From the NCBI RefSeq assembly GCF_023078275.1, contig NC_062975.1, positions 20,011,641 to 20,075,640 on the forward strand: a DNA stretch of 64,000 nucleotides. The letters run 5' to 3'. The position numbers and the translations under genes were made by a program. Positions 46,501-59,000 of the stretch are shown in pieces. Source of the DNA: Leguminivora glycinivorella. Taxonomy: Eukaryota; Arthropoda; Insecta; Lepidoptera; Tortricidae. The notes under the pieces were generated by a model that saw nothing but the letters and a program-made list of their open reading frames with translations, made no database searches and was not told where the DNA came from. Positions within the stretch are counted from its first letter, which is position 1; each line of letters opens with the position of its first letter.

Positions 46501-49500
46501 GTGTGTGTCTGTCTGTGGCATCGTAGCTCCTGAATGGATGAACCGATTTCGATTTAGTTTTTTTTATTTGAAAGCTGTGTTAGTCGGGAGTGTTCTTAGC
46601 CATGTTTCATGAAAATCGGTCCACAAGGTCGCGGTCGGGGGTTTTTTCAAAATTTTAATTTTGTGGTTAGGTTATTCATTAAAGTCTTGAGGTACGTTTT
46701 TTTCTTAGACTTTATCCGTCTATACGGAGTTACATATGACTTTGGTATGAGCTTCAATTATTTGACACGCACGCCATACCCCGCTGCACCCAACATGAGC
46801 GTGGGTGCGCCCAACTCAGGCCACACACTGTATGTTCTCTCACCGTCTATATCCAGCACGGTCATCTCCTTGGGCCTCGTGAGCCCCTCGCCCATGAGGT
46901 AGTAGTGCACGTGCGAGTCGTAGCAGACGAAGCCGACTTGCGTGCGAGCGTCGCCGGGTAACTGATCCAGGTTGTTCTTTAGGGTCTCGCATACTACCTG
47001 TAATAGCAATCAATGTTAGAAGACTTAGAAATTACAATTTTTCACTAGGTTTTTTTGCACCAGGTCGTGAACATAATAGTCAGACTTCAAAGTGTCAAGA
47101 AAGACAAAATAACTAACGGGATTCATCCAAGTCGTCCAAAGTAGTAGAGCGTAATCTTTTTACATATCGATGGCAATGAATGCTGGGGCGAAGTGTCGGA
47201 CGAAGCCCGAAGCACGCGGTCCAAAGCCCAGCGCATTGGGCGCCCTCATACTTAAAGAGTCGGGCTCTTATGGGGTCCAAAGCTGGGGCGATGACCAACT
47301 TGATCAAGGGCCTGCGGGTCGGGTTACCGTACGAATTGCTTACAGGGTCGTAAGCTACAGCCATGTGGGTAGCTTATAGCTAAAATAATCAATACTTACA
47401 TGCAAGTACCCGGAGTCCATAGCTATCTGAGAGACATCGAAGAGGAAGAGATAGACTCATACTTAGAGTCGGGTGAATCCCGCGGTCCAAAGCCGGGCGC
47501 CGTGAGCGCCTTCATACTTAAGAGTCGGGCGAAACCCGACATATAAAGTCCGAAGCTGGGGCGATGAATTCTATGATTACGACCGGGTCACAAAATCGCA
47601 TGTTACTGTTATCATCCCTTGCGTTATCCCGGCATTTGCCACGGCTCATGGGAGCCTGGGGTCCGCTTTGACAACTAAATGTTACAGCTATGTGTGTTAC
47701 TTATAGCAGAAATGATGAATACTTACATGCAAGTACCCGGAGTCCATAGCTATCTGAGAGACATCGAAGAGGAAGAGGTAGACGGCGGGCTGCGGCGGCC
47801 GCAGCATGTACTCGCCGGGGGCGATGAACTCGATGGTGGCCGACTTGATCTCGGGTCGTCGAGTCGGGTCGCCGTACGATTTGCTCACGGGGTCGTATTG
47901 GAATTCTTCGGGTACTAGAAAAAAAAATACAGTTTAGTTTTCAGCTAAATATTCTAATGTTAGTGATTCTGAGCTCAACAAACTCAAAAATATCAGAAGC
48001 TGAAAGAACCAGGTCTTCGGGCTCGATTTCTTTAGTGAAAGGTCATCGCTTTATTGGACGCTATGTGCTTTGAAGAGTTTTAGCAAAAATTATGTAAATC
48101 AAGCTATGAAATGCATGTTTAGCAAATGTTTTGACGCAAACGACACATTTACGTACGCACTTGAATAGATACAACTGTCCACGTAAATATTTGCACATAA
48201 AAAAACACAATATGTAGTAATTTTTACCAATAATATTTGCTAATACGCAGCCAGCACTGATTACATTGTTACATTGGATTATTTGCTCATAGGCAAATTT
48301 GAAGACAGCGTTAATTGCATTGTTACATTGAATAAAAGAAACGCATCCACGCAGTAACGAACGGGTTGATGTAGGTCAGTTGTAGGACTGTAGTGTAGGT
48401 GTACTCGTAGTAATGGTACAGAGGGCAGCACAGGTATAGTTATAGGTCAGCACCGCACTGCGTGGAACACTGTATCTGAGGTGCTGTATTATGTACATTC
48501 GTACAATGATATTTAAGAATAATAATAAGAAAACATTTATTGACACACAAATAAAAATTAAACATTTGCACAAATATATTTTAAAAAAAAATAAGATAAA
48601 CCATGTCAAAAGGAAGGGGCTCAGCATGTTATGCTGCTCAGCCATTTTATTACAAATTGACTACGCAGCGCTGATTTTCAGTCCGTCCCCTTTTCTGACC
48701 CTCATTTAACAACTATGCGGTGTAGGTATGTATTGAACACGGACAGTATTGATGCTGAAATAGGTACTTTTATATAATAGCCAATTTTCGTAATTTACAT
48801 GAAATCTAAAAGCATTTGTACATGTATAAAAGCATTTGAGCATTTGTACTCACAGTAATGGTTCACTCGGTAACACAAGTTGCACTGCCATCGAGGATAG
48901 GTGTAGGAGGTAAGAGCACCGCACTGCGTGGAGCACTGTATCTGGAGGTCGCGTATATGTACAATTGTACAATAGTTATTTGTTTTACAAGGGGGCAAAG
49001 TAGTTGTTTAACCGCACGTGCCAATATTGATACCCGAGCAAGCGAAAGATTCCAAAATTGAACCGCGAGCGTAGCGAGTGGTTCAAAAAGTGGAATCTTG
49101 AGCGTTGCGAGGGTATCAAGGCACGAAGGTTAAACAAACTTTGCCACCGAGTGAAACACAAAATTTTTCACCACACCAACACGAACAAAATACTGACTGT
49201 AAAACATCAAAATAAATCAAATCCATCAATTTATTCAATATTTATGATTCAAAATCATCATTTATAGGTAAAATCTAGCAGCCAGATTAAGACATCGAGT
49301 TAAAATTTGTATGAAATTACTTTGCCCCCTTGTGGATAAAATGCAATTTTGCTATCTGTTTTCGAATAGCAAAAAAAAGCCTTTACCAGTTGGTGTGGTG
49401 AAAAGATACTTATACTCACAGACCTTACAGTCGTTCACCCGGTAACACAGGTTGCACTTCCATCGCTTCGCATTAAAGAAGTAAAGGGTTGGTATAGGTC

Positions 49501-52500
49501 CGATACGAACACCGCACTGCGTGGAGCACTGTATCTGAAGGTCGCGTATTATGTACAATCGGACAATGATACTCCTACTCACAGTCGTTCACCCGGTAAC
49601 ACAGGTTGCACTTCCATCGCTTCGCATTCAAGAAGGGTTGGTATAGGTCCGGTACGAGCACCGCACTGCGTGGAGCACTGTATCTGAAGGTCGCGTATTA
49701 TGTACAATCGGACAATGATACTCGTACTCACAGTCGTTCACCCGGTAACACAGGTTGCACACAAAACACAACTGATTACATTGTTACATTGGATTATTTG
49801 CTCATAGGCAAATTTGAAGACAGCGTTGATTGCATTGTTACATTGAATAAAAGAAGCGTGGATGACGCAGTAAAGAACGGGTTGATGTAGGTCAGTTGTA
49901 GGACTTTAGGTGTGCTTATAGTCATGGTACACAGAGTAGCACAGGTTGTACTTCCATCGAGGATAGGGGTAGGTCAGGTACGAGCTCCGCACTGCGTGGA
50001 GCACTGTATCTGGAGGTCGCGTATTATGTACAATTGTACAAAGATACTTATACTCACAGACCTTACAGTCGTTCACCCGGTACACGGTGCACTTCCATCG
50101 CTTCGCATTCAAGAAGTAAAGGGTTGGTGTAGGTCCGGAACGAGCACCGCACTGCGTGGAGCACTGTATCTGACGGTCGCGTATTATGTACAATCGGACA
50201 ATGATACTCGTACTCACAGTCGTTCACCCGGCAACACAGGTTGCACTTCCATCGCTTCGCATTCAAGAAGTAAAGAGTTGGTGTAGGTCCGGAACGAGCA
50301 CCGCACTGCGTGGAGCACTGTACCTGAAGGTCCTGTATTATGTACAATATTCATATAACAGTACTCACAATCGTTCACCCGGTAACACAGGTTGCACTTC
50401 CATCGCTTGGCGTCGACGAAGTAAACGAACGGGTTGATGTAGGTCCGACACGCTCGGCATCGAACTATCGTCGAGCATTGTATCACCGGAAGATGCTGGA
50501 ATGAGTACAATACTCGTTATGAATAGGCCAATGACAATAAAATAAACCATGGCCAGAAATATATCGTCACTACTTTTAAAAAATCTCTTATCTCTCGCTG
50601 TTCCTCAAAGTTAAAACGCAGTAAGTCTATATGCGTTCCATACATATTTACTACAATTTTCTTTTCATTGACAGACGAAGATACAAGTTTTTTTTAAAGT
50701 AGTGACGATATGGCTACGCGCCATGATGCGGAATTTTATTAGAACTATTTTCTTCATACTATATACTGAATTGTCATCGCATACATTAGAATAACAGCGC
50801 CCTCTTGACAATAGTCATATATTTCTGGTCCGGCCCCGTAGTCGAATAGCATTTCTACGACGCGAAACGAAAACGAAACGCCACGAAAGGAAGTCTAGCT
50901 TTGTCGCGCCAATACGCAAGAGCGATAGAGATAGATATCTACGAGCGTTTCGTTTCGTGAGCGTATCGTGAGCGTTTGTGCATTCGTCTATGCACGCAGG
51001 CTTTATAGTAAACTAGCTTTTGCCCACGGCTTCGCTCGCGTTAGAAAGAGACAAAAAGTAGCCTATGTCACTCTCCGTCCCTTCAAATATCTCCACTTAA
51101 AAAATCACGATAATTCGTCGCTCCGTTTTGCCGTGAAGGACAGACAAACAAACAGACACACACACTTTCCCATTTAAAATATTAGTATAGATATTCTAAA
51201 TTACACGCTACTTGTTACAAGAAGGTACAGATATAAGTGCGAAAAGATTTGCCTTCGTATTGTTACGGAAACATAAAGTGTCATGCTATTTCTATCAATC
51301 TCACTACAAGATGTTCTGACATTGACTGAACTAGCATGACAAATACGAACGCTTCCGGAAAAATACGAAACAAAACCCTTTTCGCACTATATCTGTAGGC
51401 CGACTATAGACAGTGGTTAACTAGAGAGGTGCACACAGGCATCAATGTTTATCAATCAATCAATCAATGTTTCCTAACGTAGAATATCAAATCAAAACTT
51501 TATAATACAGATTAACAGTCGCGTTCAGTTACATCTACACACTTGCACGAACAAAATAATCTGAACACGCTTTTATGCTCCTAACATCAGTTGTGTTCCG
51601 ATTTTTTCCGCGTACCTGTGAAGATGTATCCGAACGCGCCTGTACCTTAAGGTGGTCACATCTGTCAGCATCGAGTCGCATTTTATGTATAAGAAATCGC
51701 TCGAGAATGAAGACGCTTACGCATCGGAAAACTGAAAGACACACTTGTTCATACTACTAACGAGCGATTTCTTATACACAAGATGCGACTCAATGTAGTG
51801 ACCTCACCCTTAGTGCGTTTTCACATTATCCGATCCGATATCGGATGTAGGACCGATACGACATCCCATACATTAAAGGCTCCATCTTTGATTTTTTCCA
51901 TTGAAGTCCTTCCTACATCCGATATTGGATCGGATAATGTGAAAACGCACTTTACTATTATACGCTACATCTCATCAGCGCGACCGCCGCACATAGCCGA
52001 TCAGGGTACGTAGCCAAATGCACAAACGCTTACGATAATATCGTTATCGTAGCTCGTATCTATCGCTCTTCCGTATTGGCGCGACAGAACCGAAATGCAG
52101 TCTATTTCGGTCGGCGGCTAGCGGCAACGATTATCATTCGGCTAGGCCGCCTGTAGTGGCCAAGTGAAGGTTAAAGTCAAGGCGATTGTCGAATCTAAAG
52201 TAGGCATTTGGGTCACAGCAGGCGTGAATGGAATACCTACAGTAATAGTGAAAGTGTGACGAGGCACATTGCACTTGCACGCAGCTCGCGTAATCAATTC
52301 GCGAAAATTTCGTGAATGCATATTGCAAATATTTGTGCGACGAGACGAAAGCAACTTAAGCAACGTATAGTAGCAAGAGTATTTAAAAAATCGTGCAGTT
52401 ACGTGCATTTACGAAAATTATTAGATTATGTACTACGTTGTCTGCTATTATAAAATAGTAGTAACAGTAATTTAAAAAAATGTAAGCTGTTTTATAATTG

Positions 52501-53037
52501 TATTAGAGTTATAAGAAGTAGATTGAAAAATCCCTCGCAGTTAAGTGGGAAGATAAAACTTTAAATTTTGTATAAATTAGTACCGATTACAAGAAATGAA
52601 ATCGTAATGACAATGTTAATGGCGCTTATCAACACAAGAGTATATTTTGTTATTAAATAGCGCATCATTATTACACGGCATAAAGTATGTGAAGACTTGA
52701 ACTTGTTAGAATTTTATATCGCTTAAACTACAGTGACAGAAGGGTTTTTATGCGTTGTGTTTTGCACTTGTAGCATAAGGACCCCTTTGAAATGGAAAGT
52801 CACATACTTATTCCAACAGCAACTTACATTGAGATCCTTAAATGGATGGATTAGTATTCCTAGGGGCAACCGCGACTTCTGCAGCAGGCTGTTCGTCTCG
52901 GGTATACGGTTGATCGTACACCGGAAGATTCTGAAACAGATGATACGAAATGTTAAGATAAAGTAGAAGAAATGTTTTTTAACCCCCGACGCAAAAACAA
53001 AGGGGTGTTATAAGTTTGACGTGTCTGTCTGTGTGTA

Positions 53038-53088
<51 letters not shown>

Positions 53089-56000
53089 GTGTGTGTCTGT
53101 CTGTGGCATCGTAGCTCTCGAACGGATGAACCGATTTTGATTTAGTTTTTTTTTGTCTGAAAGCTGAGTTAGTCGGGAGTGTTCTTAGCCATGTTTCATG
53201 AAAATCGGTCCACTGGGTCGCGGTCGGGGGTTTTTTCAAAATTTTAATTTTGTGGTTAGGTTATATTTATTATATAAATATTAAATTTTTACTTCGTTAG
53301 ATAGGTAAGAGGAGAAGAATAAATTGAAAGCCTCGAGTCCACAACAAACTTTTCTGTTATCTAATCGTACTTTCTGCAGTACATCTCGTACAAACTAGTG
53401 CAAGCGAAAGAGATACTTAAAATGTATAATCTGCTAGTGAAATCAAAACCAAAACAAGAAACTTGTCACAACGTATTTGTTGTAAACTAAAATTATGTCC
53501 TATTATTTACAACACAAAGGCCGCATGCAATAGTACAACTGCATGCTCGTAAACAATCCTATAATAAAATTATGGACACAATCGTGATAAAACGTCACCT
53601 TATCGATTTTACTATTCAACAATGTAAGTACGTATGTATATGTGCCTAATTATACTTAAAGAAAATTGCGAATAATGTAAAATGTACAACATAAATAACT
53701 ATTATTCAATTATGGAACTAGGGAACAAATTAAATTATTTTATATTATAATATTTTTTGGTTTGTTAGCCGTGATCCGTGATAGCTGTCCAGCTAGGGTC
53801 TCCACCCGAGACGATTCCCGGCTTTGCCACCAGTGGACTTGATCGCTTTTTCTATAGTGTATGGTATCTATTTCTGTTTATAACTATTATTCAACTAGTT
53901 ACTTGTATAATTACATACTTACATAATAGTTTTACCTAATATCATCTAAAACGTTTACTTTGTGCACGTGCTACTTTGTTTAAACATTTAGAAATTTTAT
54001 TTATTAGTGGTATTTGCCGAATCAGTAATCCATAGCCACATTGGTCGGTTCTAATCAGTAGGTTGAGTAGGTAAATGAAAATAACCTATCTCAAATGTGT
54101 TTATAAATACAGAGAAACATCACAAAACGCCTTTGTCCAGCCACATACGTAACCATAATCAATTTAAGTCATTGTCCGATGACGCATACATTGAGACGAG
54201 ACTCAAAGTCCAAATATAGCCCATATTTACAACATTTATAACCAGTCTCGTATTGCATAGGCTACTTGCATCCTAGTCAAATCAGTTTCTTTTTAAGAAC
54301 TGTCAAAACGAATTTGGACGACTTGCTTTGGAATTTATATGAAATCGAATTGAGTGACGTCACGGTCAACTCAGTTACTTTATATATTTCTACCTGACTT
54401 ATTAAATAGAAATTGGTTTAAAAAATAACTTCTGTCCATGTTTTTCTTATAATTGTCTGGTGCTTTTTTTCGTGCACGGTATAAAATATTATATTTTAAC
54501 TACAGTCAAGTTCCCTATTATAATAAACTTATATCCTCCTAAGTCCCAAGTTCCTTAAAAAAGCACAAAATGAACACGCATTTTGAACTATAATGGAAAG
54601 AAAGAACGTTCTAAATTCAACAACGCAAAAACGAGTCTGGGTCTAAAAATATAAATGGCATGTATGTTATCGTCAATTGCGACGTATTTTATTCTTGATA
54701 GGACGAATGAAATCCTGACAGTAGTTGGCGAGTAACCGTGTTAGCGCCTCTGTTTACAATTATAGGTATCAATGTGTCATTGCATTGCAGCGGGTCGCAC
54801 CTAAGGATTTTAACAATGCTTATAAGTCTTATAACATAAAGATATGTAACAAAGCATTGATACCAACAATAAATAATTATTCCGCTTCCTCTATTTATGA
54901 TATAACTAGCTTTTGCCCGCGGCTTCGCTCGCGTAAGAAAGAGACAAAAGTAGCCTATGTCACTCTCCATCCCTTCAACTATCTCCACTTAAAAAATCAC
55001 GACAATTCGTCGCTCCTTTTTGCCGTGAAAGACAGACAAACAAACAGACACACACACTTTCCATTTATAATATTAGTATGGATAAACGTTGTTTGCAAAC
55101 GTTTCTGCTTGATATCAAATGAATTTAGTTAAACAAAGATAACATAACTAAGTATAAGATAAATAAAGCTTAAAAAACATTGAGAAAAATGCTCGTTCAG
55201 ATGGCGCCACCCCTTTTGTAGATAGCCGGTTAGTTGGCGACACTGATTATATTTAACAATTTTAAGACATGTCAGGTAAAAGATATATGGGCAAATTAAA
55301 GCAATCCTGTGTCGAGAGATGACAGTAAATGCACAGCTACAAATTTTACTTTGACAATAAGGGTCAGCAACACATCCATCAGCATGTTATGTATTAGAAA
55401 TCATTAAATCACTCATTAGTACACATGCTTTTTCTTTTTCAGCTTTCAAGACAGAACGGTATATTTTGTAAGACTCCTACAAATTCCAGAATAAATATAA
55501 ATAAATAAATATTGGGGGCACCTTACACACATCAACTTAGCCCCAAACTAAGCAAAGCTTGTACTATGGGTGCTAAGCGACGATATATGTACATACTTAG
55601 ATAGATAAAACTTACATACATAGAAAACGAAATAACTCAGGAACAAATATCTGTGATCATCACACAAATAAATGCCCTTACCGGGATTCGAACCCTGGAC
55701 CCCAGCTTAGCAGGCAGGGTCACTACCGACGGAGCCAGATCTGTCGTCATCAGCATTCGCTTGCCCTTATCCCATTTATTTGGGGTCGTCGCAACGCAGC
55801 ATGTCCCCTTCTATACCTCTCTATAACCCGTCATTCATACCAATTCTAGAATACGGATGAAATACAAAACAGTACATAATACTTCTCGTATCCGTACGTT
55901 TTCCTCGTAATCAAACAACCAGGAAAGAGTCAACAGACACCTCTTACCGTTTGTACACATTACAACTTTACTACATTGCAAAATGACTGGTGTAACCGTC

Positions 56001-59000
56001 GGTTTCATCAACAACAAGGAACAAATCTCTAACTTATAAAACAAAATCAGCCGCCACGTCTTGACTGTCTGTCAGTAATGTCTGTATGTTCGCGATAAAC
56101 TTCTACTAAGTTCTACTAACTAAGTTTTGTGACGAGAATTTTATTTATTTATTTATTTAAACTTTATTGCACAAATTATCAATAAAAAGTACAAATGGCG
56201 GACTTAACGCCTTAAGGCATTCTCTACCAGTCAACCATTGGGCAAAACAGAGATAGTTAGTTTGGTGCACAATATTATAGAGCCTGTATGAGATTGTAAT
56301 GATTAAATACAAGTCGATACCTACTATTATAAAATAAACATACACAAATACAATAAATAAACCTACATATATATTAGTATAATACAAATATATAAATAAA
56401 ATACACATACATAAATAAATAAATGTACCTAGTGCGAGACATCAAGTAGACTTTAATTTCGAATGTTTGCAAATAAGTGCTTACGCAACTTGCTTTTAAA
56501 AGAGAGTTTACTCTGAGCTTGCCTGATAGGCAGAGGGAGGGCATTCCATAGACGAATTGCCTGACAGCTGAACGAGTTGGACAAGAATCCAGTGCGATGA
56601 GGGAGGACAGCCAGTTTCAGCGCACGAGAAGGACGCAGCTCACAACCCGGCCGAGCCGCTACGAACTGAAAGTTGGTCCTGAGATAATTGGGCGCAGCTG
56701 GGTCAAATAGGATCGAATAAAGAGCACACAAGATTCGCAATGACCTACGTTCACGAATTGGGAGCCAATTAAGTTTACGGCGAAAAGCGGAGACATGGTC
56801 ATATTTGCGAAGATTAAAAACGAATCTTATACAGTTATTTAGGAGACGATCAAGCTTGGACAGCGAGGCTTGTGTAATGTTGGTGCAACATACATCAGCG
56901 TAGTCAATAATTGGCAGTATCAGCGACTGTACGAGAAGCGTTTTAGTGCTGACCGGTAAAAAATTTTTGTGTCGGTAAAGCGCCCGTAATATGTTTGTCA
57001 CCTTCTTACTAATGTCTGTTACGAGAGGCTCCCATGTCAAACCACTGTCAATAATGAGACCGAGATTTTTAACCTGTGTTGACAGAGGGATCAACGTGTT
57101 CTCGAAGTGGATCGGTGAAATATGAGCCAGATCTGTTGACGAATTAAGCATAAAATCTGTCTAAAAATTTACTTTTTTCACATTTTGAATGTAGATTATC
57201 GCTTAAAGTTTATGAAATTAACACAAAAACAATATTTTTATTAAACTTTCATGCTTAGTTATAGTCACAAAACTGACAGTGAGTTAATCTTTGTTAACAA
57301 CTTACGTTAATTGGGGGGGTCCCAAATTCTGAAAATGCCCTTGAGCGGAATAATATGTAATTATCAAAAAAATAAGACAGACTCAGTGTTTTGTAAGTTT
57401 TAAGAATTCATCTCTAAATGAGAGCTGTTCAGCATTGAACATTTGGAACATCGTAACCTTTTAAAAATTAGATGAATCAATTTCAAATTAAGTTGGTTGT
57501 TGGTCAAAAAATGTTTTAAGTAACTCGAAGAACTTTGACCTTCTGTGTGATTTATCGTTATCAAAGATTACAAAGCAGTAAGCACACGCTGTTTATCTTT
57601 GCCACTCTCGTATGATAACACGCTACTATTGTCTCTATGACAGGAGAGTACCGGTGAATGGATTTTTAAACACCTGGGTAAATTAAAAATATGTTTTGAA
57701 TAATGTGAGCATGATGCAATTTTGTACAATGTTTTAGACCACCTCTTTCAAATATGTACATATATTATTACAAACATAAATTTGTAATATAAAATAATTG
57801 TACTGTAGTGTGATAAGCCAAAAACTTGACTTCACAGAGTACATCGACTTTAATGAGGTCCTGTGTCAAAGACATAATGTTGCATGGCCTATTACAAATA
57901 TCTGCTTTACCCGAAGGTTGACTGGTAGAGAATGCCTTACAGAATAGGCTAGTTTCCTATACTTAAAAAATTAACTTAAAATATTTTATGCAGTGCACGA
58001 AATAAAGCGCCACATAATTAGAAGAAAAATATGGACAGTAATTACGTTTAAACATAATTTCTACTTAATAGGTTGAAGAGAAAGATATAAAGTAAATGAA
58101 TTGACCGTGACGTCACTCCTCAGTATTTCATAGTAATTCCATATTAGCAAATCGTTTTGACAGTTCTTAAAAAGAAGCTGATTTGACTAGTAGGAAACTA
58201 GCCTATTGTCACACCTCGGACACTGGCAATCAAATATATGAAAGAGGCGCGTTCCTAGCACACGGTCTAAGCTCGTGTAGGTGAACGCGTACCATGCTTG
58301 TATGAGTGAGATATGACAGGTCGACTGTTCGCGTTTTTGACAGGTGGTAACTGTGAGGTAACCGAGAGGGGGTGGGCGGCACTTTCAGCGGGGAGCGGGA
58401 GTGGCCATACTGTACGATAGTACTCTTTATTATACTGTGCTATTGTCCACCTTTTGTCAATGTCTTTTACTTTGTGGTATAAAACACTACATAGTAGGTA
58501 AAAAAACAAAGTCACTTCCCGCTTTCTGTCCATTCCATATGTATTCTTAGATCTTTAAAACCATGCAACGGATTTTAGTTTTTTTATTTTATTAGACAGA
58601 GTGATTCAAGACGAAAGTTTATAATACCCGTGCAAAGCCGGGGCGGGTCGCTAGTATTAAATAAATAGGTGTAAGACGATGTTAAAAATTCGGAAGCAGA
58701 TCATGGTCATTCAACGACCGTCATTAAGAATTGAAAATTGGCCTAGCAATTAGCAATATTAGCGCCCACTTAAATCGAGGGCACATCACTTGGAGATGCT
58801 CGAGTTATCTCCAGTTATACTCGTCAATTTTAATCTGTACGTGACTAAGTTCAGTTACGTCTTATCAATAAGGCGTTACTCTTGTAAGAGGAATAGAGAA
58901 AATAGACCTAATTTATTTATAGAACAAAATTGGGTTTAGAGATGTAATTATTGAAATTTTTAATATTCAGTCTGGCTAAATCAAAAAATCATTGGGGTCG

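Noticed and set aside
48360..50495. Regular repeats about 150 bp apart, considered as a CRISPR array
   Set aside because: The repeats are Sec24 exon copies with splice signals in a eukaryotic gene; unit size and context do not fit CRISPR.
48360..50495. Mutually exclusive alternative zinc-finger exons
   Set aside because: The better-preserved copies share a frame-shifting deletion and lack a zinc cysteine, so they cannot substitute for exon 3.
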